Shown one piece after another: positions 15,088 through 22,749 of a stretch of DNA of 27,034 nucleotides. Position 1 is the first letter of the stretch, and the number at the start of each line of letters is the position of its first letter. The position numbers and the translations under genes were made by a program. The stretch is from contig JBGPND010000054.1 in NCBI GenBank assembly GCA_041487355.1, positions 1-27,034 of the forward strand, in the 5' to 3' direction. The notes beneath the pieces were generated by a model. That model did not search any database. It was given only the letters and a program-made list of their open reading frames with translations, and was not told the origin of the DNA. The DNA is from JAMXLO01 sp041487355 (lineage in GTDB: Bacteria > Pseudomonadota > Alphaproteobacteria > Acetobacterales > Acetobacteraceae).

Positions 15088-16404
15088 ATGCCGCATCCGA
15101 CCGAGGCCGAACTGCTGGACAACGCCGCGCGCTACAGCTTCCGCGCAAGGATGGACAAGAAGACCAATGAAGGGCCGGTGTTCGTGTCCGCGCGGGACTC
15201 TGTCGTCACCGATGTGAACGGCAAGCAGTACCTGGACTTCAACTCCGGCCAGATGTGTTCGGCGCTCGGCCATAACCATCCCACCGTCGTGGCGGCGATC
15301 AGGCAGGCGTGCGACGAGATGCTGCACGCCCACTCCAGCCACTACAACGTCAGGGAGATCGAGCTGGCGACGCGCCTCGGCCGGATCGTGCCGCCGCCGT
15401 TGCAGAAGACGCTGTTCGGCGAGTCGGGCTCGGACGCCAACGAGATGGCGATGATGATCGCCCGCAAATTCACCGGCGGCTACGAGATCGCCAGCCCGCA
15501 TATCAGCTTCCACGGGCTGTCGGATGCGACGCGCTCCGTCACCTATGCCGGCTGGCATGCCGGGCACGGACATCTGCCCGGCGGCAGCTACGCGATGGTG
15601 GCGCCGTACTGCTATCGCTGCCCGCTGGCGCAGACCTTCCCGGGTTGCGACTACGCCTGCCTGAAGACCAGCTTCGAGCTGCTGGACGCGCAGGCGACCG
15701 GCCAGCCCGCCGCCGTCATCACCGAGCCGCTGTTCAGCGCCGGTGGGGTGGTGGAGCCGCCGCCGGGCTGGCTTCGCCGTCTGCACGAGATGTGCAAGGC
15801 ACGTGGCATGCTGCTGATCGTCGACGAGGAGCAGACCGGCCTCGGCAAGCTTGGCCGCATGTTCGGCTTCGAGACCGAGGGCATCGTGCCCGATATCATC
15901 ACATTAGCAAAACATCTTGGCGGCGGCGTGGGGGTCAGTGCCCTGACGACCACCGAGGCGATCGAGGAGAAGGTCATCGCATCGGGCTACGCTGCGACCC
16001 ACTCGCACGCCAACGATCCGCTGATCTGCGCCGCGGGCGTCGCCAGTCTGGACGTGATCGAGCAGGAGGATGTGCCGGCAAAGGCACGGCGAATCGGAGC
16101 GCAGATGCGCGAGCGGCTGGAGGCGCTGCAGCAGCGCTACGAGCTGATCTGCGACGTGCGCGGCCAGGGCCAGATCACCGGCATCGAGCTGGTGCGCGAC
16201 CGCCACACCAAGGAGCCGGCGACCGACGAGGGCCGCGAGATCGGCAGGACGTGCTTCGCACAGGGCCTGATCTTCAGCCTGCGCCGCGGCGGCAGCGTGC
16301 TGCGGTTTGTTCCGCCTGCCACCACGACGCCGGGCCAGATCGACCAGGCGATGGACCAGCTTGGCCGGGCGCTGGAGGCGGTGAGCACCGGGAGTAGGAG
16401 ATAA
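15088..16404 (+). CDS. Class III PLP enzyme, 2,2-dialkylglycine decarboxylase-like aminotransferase
   Basis: A 438-residue fold-type I PLP enzyme. Visible motifs are FNSGQMCSALGHNHP (51-65), the phosphate-binding GESGSDANE (111-119), the pyridine-contacting Asp246 in IVDEEQTGLGKLG and the PLP lysine Lys275 in ITLAKHLGGG. The pattern GQM..LGH, THSHANDPL, CDVRGQGQITGIELVRDR and RFVPP (Arg406) is closest, from memory, to dialkylglycine decarboxylase, which decarboxylates and transaminates alpha,alpha-dialkyl amino acids such as aminoisobutyrate. Some substrate-site residues differ (Phe141 for Trp, Ala218 for Ser), so another omega-aminotransferase activity is possible. AAGGGG precedes the start. 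The codons around Lys275 are unusually AT-rich. A strong hairpin repeat follows the stop. Confidence 0.85.
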   Translation: MPHPTEAELLDNAARYSFRARMDKKTNEGPVFVSARDSVVTDVNGKQYLDFNSGQMCSALGHNHPTVVAAIRQACDEMLHAHSSHYNVREIELATRLGRIVPPPLQKTLFGESGSDANEMAMMIARKFTGGYEIASPHISFHGLSDATRSVTYAGWHAGHGHLPGGSYAMVAPYCYRCPLAQTFPGCDYACLKTSFELLDAQATGQPAAVITEPLFSAGGVVEPPPGWLRRLHEMCKARGMLLIVDEEQTGLGKLGRMFGFETEGIVPDIITLAKHLGGGVGVSALTTTEAIEEKVIASGYAATHSHANDPLICAAGVASLDVIEQEDVPAKARRIGAQMRERLEALQQRYELICDVRGQGQITGIELVRDRHTKEPATDEGREIGRTCFAQGLIFSLRRGGSVLRFVPPATTTPGQIDQAMDQLGRALEAVSTGSRR

Positions 16405-16464
16405 CCGTCACCCCCGCGAAAGCGGGGGCGCAGGCCTGGGCCCCCGCTTTCGCGGGGGTGACGG
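16405..16464. repeat. Perfect 25-bp inverted repeat directly after the aminotransferase stop
   Basis: The arms at 16405-16429 and 16440-16464 are fully complementary, with a 10-nt loop. The left arm starts immediately after the TAA. The core CCGTCACCCCCGCGAAAGCG is a repeat type seen between genes in many alphaproteobacteria, as I recall it; a shorter copy is at 25379-25418. It can act as a terminator hairpin without a U-run. The remaining 80 bp to the cupin gene show no clear promoter. Confidence 0.85.
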
Positions 16465-16545
16465 ACAACATTCGATTGATCCTTGAAGCGCGCTGCGCAA
16501 CGTGCCGATACTGCCTTCAGAACCGACAAGCGTTGGGAGGGAAAC

Positions 16546-17061
16546 ATGGCAAAAGCCGCTGCCAAGTCGAAGTCGAAATCCGCCGGCCGGTCCACCGCGC
16601 GCGCCAAGGTGCCGGCCAAGCGCCGAGCCACCCGCGCCACACCGGCCGCAAAGCCGCGCCGCGCCGCACCGCGCAAGAAGCCGCAGACCTTCACCGTCGC
16701 CCATGCGCGCGACGGCGAATTCAAGACCGACGGGCTGCGCCCCTATGCCCGCTATCGCGACCTCGGCATCGCCGCCGCCTCCAATGGGTTGTGCCAGGCG
16801 CATGTGATCCGGCTGATCGGGCCGTGCACCGACGAGGTGCGCAAGCGCCACTACCACGACACCGAACTGCAGCTCATCTACGTGCTGAAGGGTTGGATGA
16901 AGAACGAGTTCGAGGGCCATGGCGAGCAGCTCATGGAGGCCGGAAGCTGCTGGCTGCAGCCGCCGAAGATCAAGCACACCGTGCTCGACTACTCAGACGA
17001 CTGCGAAGTGCTGGAGATCATCGTGCCGGCAGATTTCAAGACCGTTGAGCTGACGAAATAA
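16546..17061 (+). CDS. Cupin-domain protein with a histone-H1-like basic N-terminal tail
   Basis: A 171-residue protein. Residues 1-47 are lysine/arginine/alanine/proline-rich (17 basic residues and no acidic ones; for example AKAAAKSKSKSAGRS), resembling the tails of bacterial H1-like proteins. Residues 85-165 are a single cupin barrel with motif 1 RHYHDTELQLIYVLKG (His102, His104, Glu107, Gly116) and motif 2 GSCWLQPPKIKH (His144), a plausible mononuclear metal site. GGGAGG five nt before ATG 16546 fixes the start, so the basic tail is translated. It precedes the Liv-type binding protein by 29 bp in the same direction. Whether it is an enzyme or a ligand-sensing, possibly DNA-associated, protein cannot be told. 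Confidence 0.85.
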   Translation: MAKAAAKSKSKSAGRSTARAKVPAKRRATRATPAAKPRRAAPRKKPQTFTVAHARDGEFKTDGLRPYARYRDLGIAAASNGLCQAHVIRLIGPCTDEVRKRHYHDTELQLIYVLKGWMKNEFEGHGEQLMEAGSCWLQPPKIKHTVLDYSDDCEVLEIIVPADFKTVELTK

Positions 17062-17090
17062 CAGCCGACGCTTCACCAGGGAGGGACAAC

Positions 17091-18293
17091 ATGGCCAAGA
17101 TCACGCGTCGCGCCGTCATGCAGGGCGGTGCTGCTATTCTTGCCGCGCCGGCATTGCTGCGGCAGAGCCGCGCCGCGGACAGCATCAAGATCGGCGCGCC
17201 GATCGCGCTGACCGGCGCGCTTGGTTCCGTCGGCCAGCAGATGAAGCGCGGCTGCGAAACCTGGGCGAAGCTGCAGAACGCCAAGGGCGGGCTGCTTGGC
17301 CGGCCGATCGAGATGGTGTTCGCCGATACCGCCGGCGATCCGGCCACCTGCGTGCGGAAGGCGCAGGAGATGGTCGAGCGCGACGGCGTGCGCATCCTCA
17401 CCGCCATCACCCTTTCGTCCGAGGCGCTGGCGACAGTGCCGAAGCTGGAGGAGTGGAACACCATCTTCATGTCGTCGGACAATGGCGACGGGCGGCTGAC
17501 CGCGGAATCCTTCGTGCCCAACTTCTTCCGTGCCAACATCTCGGGACCGATGGGCACGCGCGCGGTCGCGCTCTATCTGCGCGAAGCCAAGATGCAGAAC
17601 TTCTATGCGATCGGTCTCGACTACGCCTGGGGCCATAACAGCATCGGCGTGTTCGAGAACGAGGTGAAGAAGGCGAAGAAGAATTTTGTCGGCGCGATCT
17701 ATTCGCCGGTCGGCACCAAGGACTATTCGACCTATATCGCCAAGCTCCGTCAGTCCGGCGCCGATGCCGTCTTCATCGTCATGCAGGGCGACGACAACAA
17801 CGCGTTCCTGTCGCAGTCGCGCCAGTACCGCCTGCCGGACAAGATGCAGTTGCTGACTGAAATCGTCGATCTTGCCTCGATACGCGCGGTCGGCGATGCG
17901 GCGGTGGGTCTGATCGGCTCTTCGCGCTACAGCTTCACCATCGACAATCCGGCGAACAAGGAATTCGTTGCCATGTGGCAGAAGGAGTACGGCAACGTTC
18001 CGGACACCTTCGAGGGCGAGCAGTGGCAGGCCTGCCAGGTACTCGCCGCCGGCATCGAGAAGGCAGGCAGCATCGATGCGGCAAAGCTGCGCCCCGCGCT
18101 GGAGACGGTGGCGATCGACAGCATCAAGGGCCATGTCGCGATGCGCGCCTGCGACCATCAGGCGGTGCAGTCGGGGTTCATGGTGAAGGTGGTGAAGCGC
18201 GAGGACGCCGCGATGCCGATTCCGGAGGTGATTGCCAGCTACCCGGGCGAGCGCACCACACCGAGTTGCAACAAGCAGAGCTACGACGATTGA
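17091..18293 (+). CDS. Branched-chain-amino-acid-type ABC transporter substrate-binding protein (LivK/type 1 periplasmic-binding fold)
   Basis: A 400-residue periplasmic protein. The signal MAKITRRAVMQGGAAILAAPALL contains a twin-arginine (Arg6-Arg7), so Tat export is likely. The mature part has the family layout: IKIGAPIALTGALGSVGQQMKRG (residues 33-55), DTAGDPATCVRKAQEMVERDGV, then GTKDYSTYIAKLRQSGADAVF in the second lobe. AGGGAGGG precedes the start. It supplies the LivH/M/G/F system downstream, although 206 bp of repeats separate it from livH. Ligands of this family include branched-chain amino acids, amides, urea and aromatic acids; nothing in the sequence decides between them. Confidence 0.9.
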   Translation: MAKITRRAVMQGGAAILAAPALLRQSRAADSIKIGAPIALTGALGSVGQQMKRGCETWAKLQNAKGGLLGRPIEMVFADTAGDPATCVRKAQEMVERDGVRILTAITLSSEALATVPKLEEWNTIFMSSDNGDGRLTAESFVPNFFRANISGPMGTRAVALYLREAKMQNFYAIGLDYAWGHNSIGVFENEVKKAKKNFVGAIYSPVGTKDYSTYIAKLRQSGADAVFIVMQGDDNNAFLSQSRQYRLPDKMQLLTEIVDLASIRAVGDAAVGLIGSSRYSFTIDNPANKEFVAMWQKEYGNVPDTFEGEQWQACQVLAAGIEKAGSIDAAKLRPALETVAIDSIKGHVAMRACDHQAVQSGFMVKVVKREDAAMPIPEVIASYPGERTTPSCNKQSYDD

Positions 18294-18317
18294 ACGGTGT
18301 GATGCTGCGCAGATCGG

Positions 18318-18472
18318 TCGTACACCTCTCCCGCTCCGCGGGAGAGGTCGGCGCGCTCGGCGCGCCGGGTGAGGGTGCAACCGGCGTCACCCTCACCCGC
18401 GTCGCTGCCGCTTCGCGACCCCGGGTCAAGCCCGGGGCAGGCTCTCTCCCGCGATGCGGGAGAGGTGTACGA
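18318..18472. repeat. Structured inverted-repeat element between the binding protein and livH
   Basis: Outer arms TCGTACACCTCTCCCGC (18318-18334) and its perfect complement (18456-18472). Each end is also a local hairpin (CTCTCCCGC facing GCGGGAGAG). Inside lie GGCGCGCTCGGCGCGCC, GGGTGAGGGTG facing CACCCTCACCC, and CCCCGGGTCAAGCCCGGGG (18419-18437). It fills most of the 206-bp gap and contains no credible gene. In an operon context it could reduce expression of the permeases relative to the binding protein. Confidence 0.8.
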
Positions 18473-18499
18473 TCGCTGCTGCTCTGAACGCACCGCCGC

Positions 18500-19369
18500 A
18501 TGGATTTCCTCGCCTTCCTGGTCACCCAGTGTCTGAATGCATTGTCGCAGGCGGCACTGTTGTTCTTCCTCGGCGTCGGCCTCACGCTGATCTTCGGCAT
18601 CATGCGCATCGTCAACTTCGCGCATGGTGCCTTCTTCATGCTGGGCGCTTATGTCGGCTACTCATCGGTGCATGTCGTCGGCAATTTCTGGGCGGCGCTG
18701 GTGATAGCGCCGCTGCTGGTCGGTGCATTCGGCGCCGCCTTCGAGCTGGGCATCCTGCGGCAATTGTATCGCCGCGATCACAGCGCGTTCCTGATGGTGA
18801 CATTCGGGCTCACTCTGGTCATGGGTGAGGCGATCCGCCTCATTTGGGGCGTGGCCGCGCTTGAAGTGCCTGCGCCGAAGGAGCTTTCCGGCATCGTTTT
18901 CATCCTCGACGAACCGTTCCCGGTCTACCGCCTGTTCCTCGCAGGCTCCGGCATCGTGGTCGCGATCGCGATCTGGCAGTTCCTGGAGCGCACGCGCCTC
19001 GGCCTGCTGATCCGCGCCACCTCGCAAAACGCCGAAATGGTCCATGCACTTGGAACCGATGTGCGCCTGGTGCGCTCGGCGGTGTTCGGGATCGGCTGCG
19101 GGCTGGCCGGCATCGGCGGCGTGTTCGCGGCTCCCCTGGTCACCGCCTCGCTCGGCATGGCGACGAACGCGGTGATCGACACATTCGTCATCGTCATCAT
19201 CGGCGGCATGGGAAGCTTCGCCGGCTCGCTGATCGGCGCATTGCTGGTCGCCTTCGTGCAGGTGTTCGGCACTTACTACTTCCCGGATCTCGCACTCGCT
19301 CTGATGTACCTGGTCATGCTGACGGTCCTTGTCGTCCGTCCCGGCGGACTGCTCGGCAAGGAAGCCTGA
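18500..19369 (+). CDS. livH: Liv-type ABC transporter permease LivH
   Basis: A 289-residue inner-membrane permease with about eight hydrophobic helices. It starts MDFLAFLVTQCLNALSQAALLFFLGVGLTLIFGIMRIVNFAHGAFFMLGAY, the LivH hallmark (G-x-x-x-I-x-N-F-A-H-G). The cytoplasmic loop ERTRLGLLIRATSQNAEMVHALGTDV contacts the ATPase. The end (LVVRPGGLLGKEA) is also typical. The Shine-Dalgarno before 18500 is poor, which fits lower translation than the binding protein. It is followed by livM after 4 bp. Confidence 0.93.
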   Translation: MDFLAFLVTQCLNALSQAALLFFLGVGLTLIFGIMRIVNFAHGAFFMLGAYVGYSSVHVVGNFWAALVIAPLLVGAFGAAFELGILRQLYRRDHSAFLMVTFGLTLVMGEAIRLIWGVAALEVPAPKELSGIVFILDEPFPVYRLFLAGSGIVVAIAIWQFLERTRLGLLIRATSQNAEMVHALGTDVRLVRSAVFGIGCGLAGIGGVFAAPLVTASLGMATNAVIDTFVIVIIGGMGSFAGSLIGALLVAFVQVFGTYYFPDLALALMYLVMLTVLVVRPGGLLGKEA

Positions 19370-19373
19370 TCGG

Positions 19374-20351
19374 ATGAACGGTTGGCATGGTCTCGCCGTG
19401 ATGGCGTTCGTTCTCGCACTCGCCCCCGCGGGCCTGCCGCCCTATGCGATGACACTGCTGACCGAGGCGCTGATCCTTGGCCTGTTCGCCATGAGCCTCG
19501 ATCTGATGGTGGGCTATACGCGCCTGCTGTCGTTCGGCCATGCCGCGGCCTATGGGCTTGGCGCCTACACCGCGGGCAATTTGCTGCTGCACACGGATCT
19601 GCCCTTGGTCTTCGCCGTGCTGCTGGCAGGTGCTTTCAGCGGCATCGTTGCGATCGGCGTCGCCTGGGTGTGCACGCTCGCCTCCGGCGTCTCGTTCTCC
19701 ATGTTGACGCTGGCCTTCGCGCAACTGCTCTATGCCGTGGCATTCAAATGGACCAGCGTCACCGGCGCTTCCGACGGGTTGGCGGGAATTCCGCGCAGTC
19801 CGGGTCCGTTCGGCATCACCTTCTTCACCGGCAAGGCGGGATTCTATTATCTGGTTCTCGCCTGCCTGGTAGGAGCGCTCGCATTCTGCCGTTCGCTGGT
19901 TCGCTCGCCGTTCGGCGCCGTATTGCAGGGCATTCGCGAGAACGAGGCGAAGACCCGCTCGCTCGGCTATGACACGCGCCGCTACAAGATCGCGGTGGTG
20001 GCGATCTCCTTCGCGCTCGGTGGTCTCGCCGGTGCGCTGTATGCGCCGTTCGCGGGTTTCACCAATACCGAACTGCTGTTCTGGCTGCTGTCCGGCCAGG
20101 TGCTGATCATGGTCATCGTCGGCGGCTCGGGCACGCTGATCGGGCCGATCATCGGCGCGGCGTTCTTTATGCTGGTCTCCAACCTGCTGAGTTCCTGGAC
20201 CGATTCCTGGGCCCTGTTCTTCGGCCTGATGTTCATCGGCTTCGTGCTGTTCGCACCGCAGGGCATCTGGGGTCTGACGACGCGTTGGCTCGGCCGAGGC
20301 GCCCGCGAGACGAAGGGAAGGCGATGGCGCTCCTTGAACTCGACGGGTTGA
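19374..20351 (+). CDS. livM: Liv-type ABC transporter permease LivM
   Basis: A 325-residue permease, partner of LivH. It contains SLDLMVGYTRLLSFGHAAAYGLGAY (the LivM counterpart of the NFAHG motif), GIRENEAKTRSLGYDTRRYKIA in the ATPase-contacting loop, and VGGSGTLIGPIIGAAFF near the C-terminus. The frame opens at 19329 inside livH, but ATG 19374, with an AAGGA upstream, gives the normal family N-terminus. Its last 28 bp overlap livG; the C-terminal tail (ETKGRRWRSLNSTG) is encoded in that overlap and has no family counterpart I recognise. Confidence 0.93.
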   Translation: MNGWHGLAVMAFVLALAPAGLPPYAMTLLTEALILGLFAMSLDLMVGYTRLLSFGHAAAYGLGAYTAGNLLLHTDLPLVFAVLLAGAFSGIVAIGVAWVCTLASGVSFSMLTLAFAQLLYAVAFKWTSVTGASDGLAGIPRSPGPFGITFFTGKAGFYYLVLACLVGALAFCRSLVRSPFGAVLQGIRENEAKTRSLGYDTRRYKIAVVAISFALGGLAGALYAPFAGFTNTELLFWLLSGQVLIMVIVGGSGTLIGPIIGAAFFMLVSNLLSSWTDSWALFFGLMFIGFVLFAPQGIWGLTTRWLGRGARETKGRRWRSLNSTG

Positions 20352-21073
20352 CTCGCCGCTTCGGCGGCATCGTCGCGGTCGACGGCGTGACGATGCGCGT
20401 TGAAGCCGGCGAGGTGCGCGCGGTGATCGGGCCGAACGGCGCGGGCAAGTCGACGCTGTTCAACCTGATCACCGGTGTGGTGAAGCCGACCGCGGGCACG
20501 GTGCGTTTTGCCGGTGAGGCGCTGACTGGTTTGCCACCGCAACGCATCTGCCAGCGCGGCATATCCCGCACCTTCCAGTTGACCGCGTTGTTTCCCGAGA
20601 TGACAGCGCGCGAGAACGCGCGGCTTGCGGCACAGGCGTGTCATGGCCGGCGTTGGCAGCCCTATGGCGGCGGCGCGGTGTTCGCACAGGCGGAGCGGCT
20701 GGGCGATGCCGCGTTGGAGCGGCTTGGCCTCATGCATGTCGCGCAGCGTCCGGCGGGGTTGTTGTCGCATGGCGACCAGCGTCTGCTGGAGGTTGCGATG
20801 GCCCTGGCGCAGCAGCCGCGCCTGTTGCTGCTGGATGAACCGACGCAAGGCCTGTCGGTGGAGGAGACCGAGCAGGCGGTGGCGACGCTCGCGGGTCTGC
20901 TGGCTGACGGCAGCATGACGGTGCTGCTGGTGGAACACGACATGGAGGTGGTGTTCCGGCTGGCGCGCATGATCACAGTGCTGCACCGAGGTGCGGTGAT
21001 CGCCGACGGCACGCCGGACATGGTGAAGGCCGATGCGGAGGTGCAGAAGGCGTATCTCGGAGGCCTCGCCTGA
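20324..21073 (+). CDS. livG: Liv-type ABC transporter ATPase LivG
   Basis: A 249-residue ATPase. Walker A GPNGAGKST at residues 36-44, the signature LLSHGDQRLLEVAMAL (the LSHGDQ form usual in LivG), Walker B LLLLDEPTQGLS, and H-loop VEHDMEVVF. The family-typical insert after RTFQLTALFPEMTARENARLA is present. GAAGGGAAGG before ATG 20324 decides the start over the in-frame ATG at 20285, and gives a 28-bp overlap with livM. Its stop shares one base with the livF start, so the two are coupled. Confidence 0.94.
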   Translation: MALLELDGLTRRFGGIVAVDGVTMRVEAGEVRAVIGPNGAGKSTLFNLITGVVKPTAGTVRFAGEALTGLPPQRICQRGISRTFQLTALFPEMTARENARLAAQACHGRRWQPYGGGAVFAQAERLGDAALERLGLMHVAQRPAGLLSHGDQRLLEVAMALAQQPRLLLLDEPTQGLSVEETEQAVATLAGLLADGSMTVLLVEHDMEVVFRLARMITVLHRGAVIADGTPDMVKADAEVQKAYLGGLA

Positions 21074-21768
21074 TGCTGTCGATCGAAGGCCTCAACACGC
21101 ATTACGGCGCGAGCCATGTATTGCAGGGCGTGGATCTGGCGGTGCCCGCCGGCCGCATCTGTTCGGTTCTTGGGCGTAACGGCGTGGGCAAGACGACGAC
21201 TTTGCGCACGGTGATGGGACTGGTGCCGCCGAGCGGTGGGCGCGTGTTGCTCGATGGCGTGGACATCACCGCCTGGCAGCCGCATCGCGTCGCGCGTGCC
21301 GGTGTGGCGTATGTGCCGGAGGGTCGGCTGATCTTCCCCGACCTCACGGTGATCGAGAACATTCGCGTGGCCGAACGGCGGCCTTCGCAAACCTGGCCGT
21401 TGCCGCGGCTGATGGAGCTGTTCCCGCCGCTGCGCGAACGGTCGGGCAGCAAGGGTGGTTATCTGTCCGGCGGCGAGCAGCAGATGCTGGCGATCGCGCG
21501 TGCTCTGGTGAGCGATCCCAAGGTGATGCTGCTCGACGAACCGAGCCAGGGCCTGGCGCCTCTGGTGGTGCGCGAGCTGGCCGAGGTGATCCGGCGATTG
21601 CCGAGCCAGGGTGTGACGATACTGCTGATCGAGCAGAACATGCGGCTGGCCGAGGCGGTGGCGGACGAAATCCACATCATGGTGAAGGGGAGGGTGGTGT
21701 ATGCCGCCTCACCCGAGCGCTTCCGTGCCGAGGAAGCGGAAATCCGCAGCCGGTATCTGACGGTTTGA
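21073..21768 (+). CDS. livF: Liv-type ABC transporter ATPase LivF
   Basis: A 231-residue ATPase, second motor subunit of the Liv complex. Walker A GRNGVGKTT at residues 34-42, the signature LSGGEQQMLAIARAL, Walker B VMLLDEPSQGLAP, and H-loop IEQNMRLAEAVAD (with Gln in place of the usual His, the normal form in LivF). TGATG joins it to livG. It is the last gene of the transporter; repeat DNA of 135 bp separates it from the SDR genes, which lie on the same strand. Confidence 0.94.
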   Translation: MLSIEGLNTHYGASHVLQGVDLAVPAGRICSVLGRNGVGKTTTLRTVMGLVPPSGGRVLLDGVDITAWQPHRVARAGVAYVPEGRLIFPDLTVIENIRVAERRPSQTWPLPRLMELFPPLRERSGSKGGYLSGGEQQMLAIARALVSDPKVMLLDEPSQGLAPLVVRELAEVIRRLPSQGVTILLIEQNMRLAEAVADEIHIMVKGRVVYAASPERFRAEEAEIRSRYLTV

Positions 21769-21795
21769 TGTTTTGCCGCGCGGCGCCATTTTCAT

Positions 21796-21875
21796 CGTCA
21801 TGCCCGGGCTTGACCCGGGCATCTGTCGCCGCACATGTGCTGGAACGGATGCCCGGGACAGGCCCGGGCATGACG
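21796..21875. repeat. Inverted pair of CGTCATGCCCGGG repeats
   Basis: The 27-bp arms 21796-21822 and 21849-21875 are reverse complements except in the middle, where CTTGA faces ACAGG-type sequence. They are the same family as 11076-11102 and 11129-11155. The element lies just after livF and may end its transcript. The rest of the 135-bp gap shows nothing else except the GAGGGG ribosome-binding site of the next gene. Confidence 0.8.
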
Positions 21876-21903
21876 GGATGCTCGACATGAGGGGAACGGC
21901 GTC

Positions 21904-22686
21904 ATGGACCTGAATCTGCGTGGCAAGACGGCGCTGATCACCGGCGCATCGAAGGGCATCGGCCGCGGTGCGGCCGAGGTGCTGGCCGAGGAGGGGGTAA
22001 ATGTCATCCTCGTCTCGCGCACCAAGGCCGATCTGGACGCGGTGCGTGACAACATCGCCGGGCGCTGGAACGTGCGCGCCGAGGTGCATGCGTTCGACAT
22101 TTCAGACAGTCGGAATGTCGACCGGCTGGTGGCGTTGCACCCCGACATCGACATCCTGGTGAACAACGCAGGCGCAATCCCTGGCGGCAACCTGCAGGAG
22201 ATCGACGAGGCACGCTGGCGCGAAGCCTGGGACCTGAAGGTGTATGGCTACATCAACATGTGCCGCCGTTTCTACGCGGAGATGAAGCAGCGCGGTCGCG
22301 GCGTGATCATCAACATCCTCGGCATGGCCGGCGAGCGGATGGATGCCGGCTACATCGCCGGCTCGACCGGCAATGCCGGGCTGATGGCGTTCACCAAGAC
22401 ACTGGGCGGCGGCGCATCGGCGGACAATCTGCGTGTGGTCGGCATCAATCCTGGCGCGATCGCGACCGACCGGCTGGTGACGATCATGAAGAAGCGGGCG
22501 CAGGATCGGCTTGGCGATGCGAACCGCTGGGAGGAGCTGATGAAGCCGCTGCCCTTCAGTCGCGCCGGGACGTCAGAGGAGATCGGCTGGATGGTGGCCT
22601 TCCTTGCCTCCGACAAGTCCGCCTACACCAGCGGCACGATCATCACGATCGACGGTGGCGCCGCCAACCGCGGACCGATGTTCTGA
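21904..22686 (+). CDS. SDR-family protein with non-canonical active site
   Basis: A 260-residue Rossmann protein. The cofactor motif TGASKGIG (residues 13-20), NNAG (87-90) and the C-terminal SAYTSGTIITIDGG are canonical, and Arg39 after the second strand suggests NADPH. A gap-free alignment to the next SDR (its N115, S143, Y156, K160) places Lys112, Gly140, Gly153 and Asn157 at the four catalytic positions, so the whole N-S-Y-K tetrad is replaced. Tyr150 is three residues away and might substitute. I recall a subfamily with similar YIAGSxGNAxLMAFT segments, so this may be conserved rather than decay. GAGGGG precedes the start. Its reaction is unknown. Confidence 0.88.
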   Translation: MDLNLRGKTALITGASKGIGRGAAEVLAEEGVNVILVSRTKADLDAVRDNIAGRWNVRAEVHAFDISDSRNVDRLVALHPDIDILVNNAGAIPGGNLQEIDEARWREAWDLKVYGYINMCRRFYAEMKQRGRGVIINILGMAGERMDAGYIAGSTGNAGLMAFTKTLGGGASADNLRVVGINPGAIATDRLVTIMKKRAQDRLGDANRWEELMKPLPFSRAGTSEEIGWMVAFLASDKSAYTSGTIITIDGGAANRGPMF

Positions 22687-22749
22687 TCGGCGCAGCCGGT
22701 CATGGTCCGCGAAGGCGGGCCATCCACGTCTTCTAGCGGAGGCTGTTCC

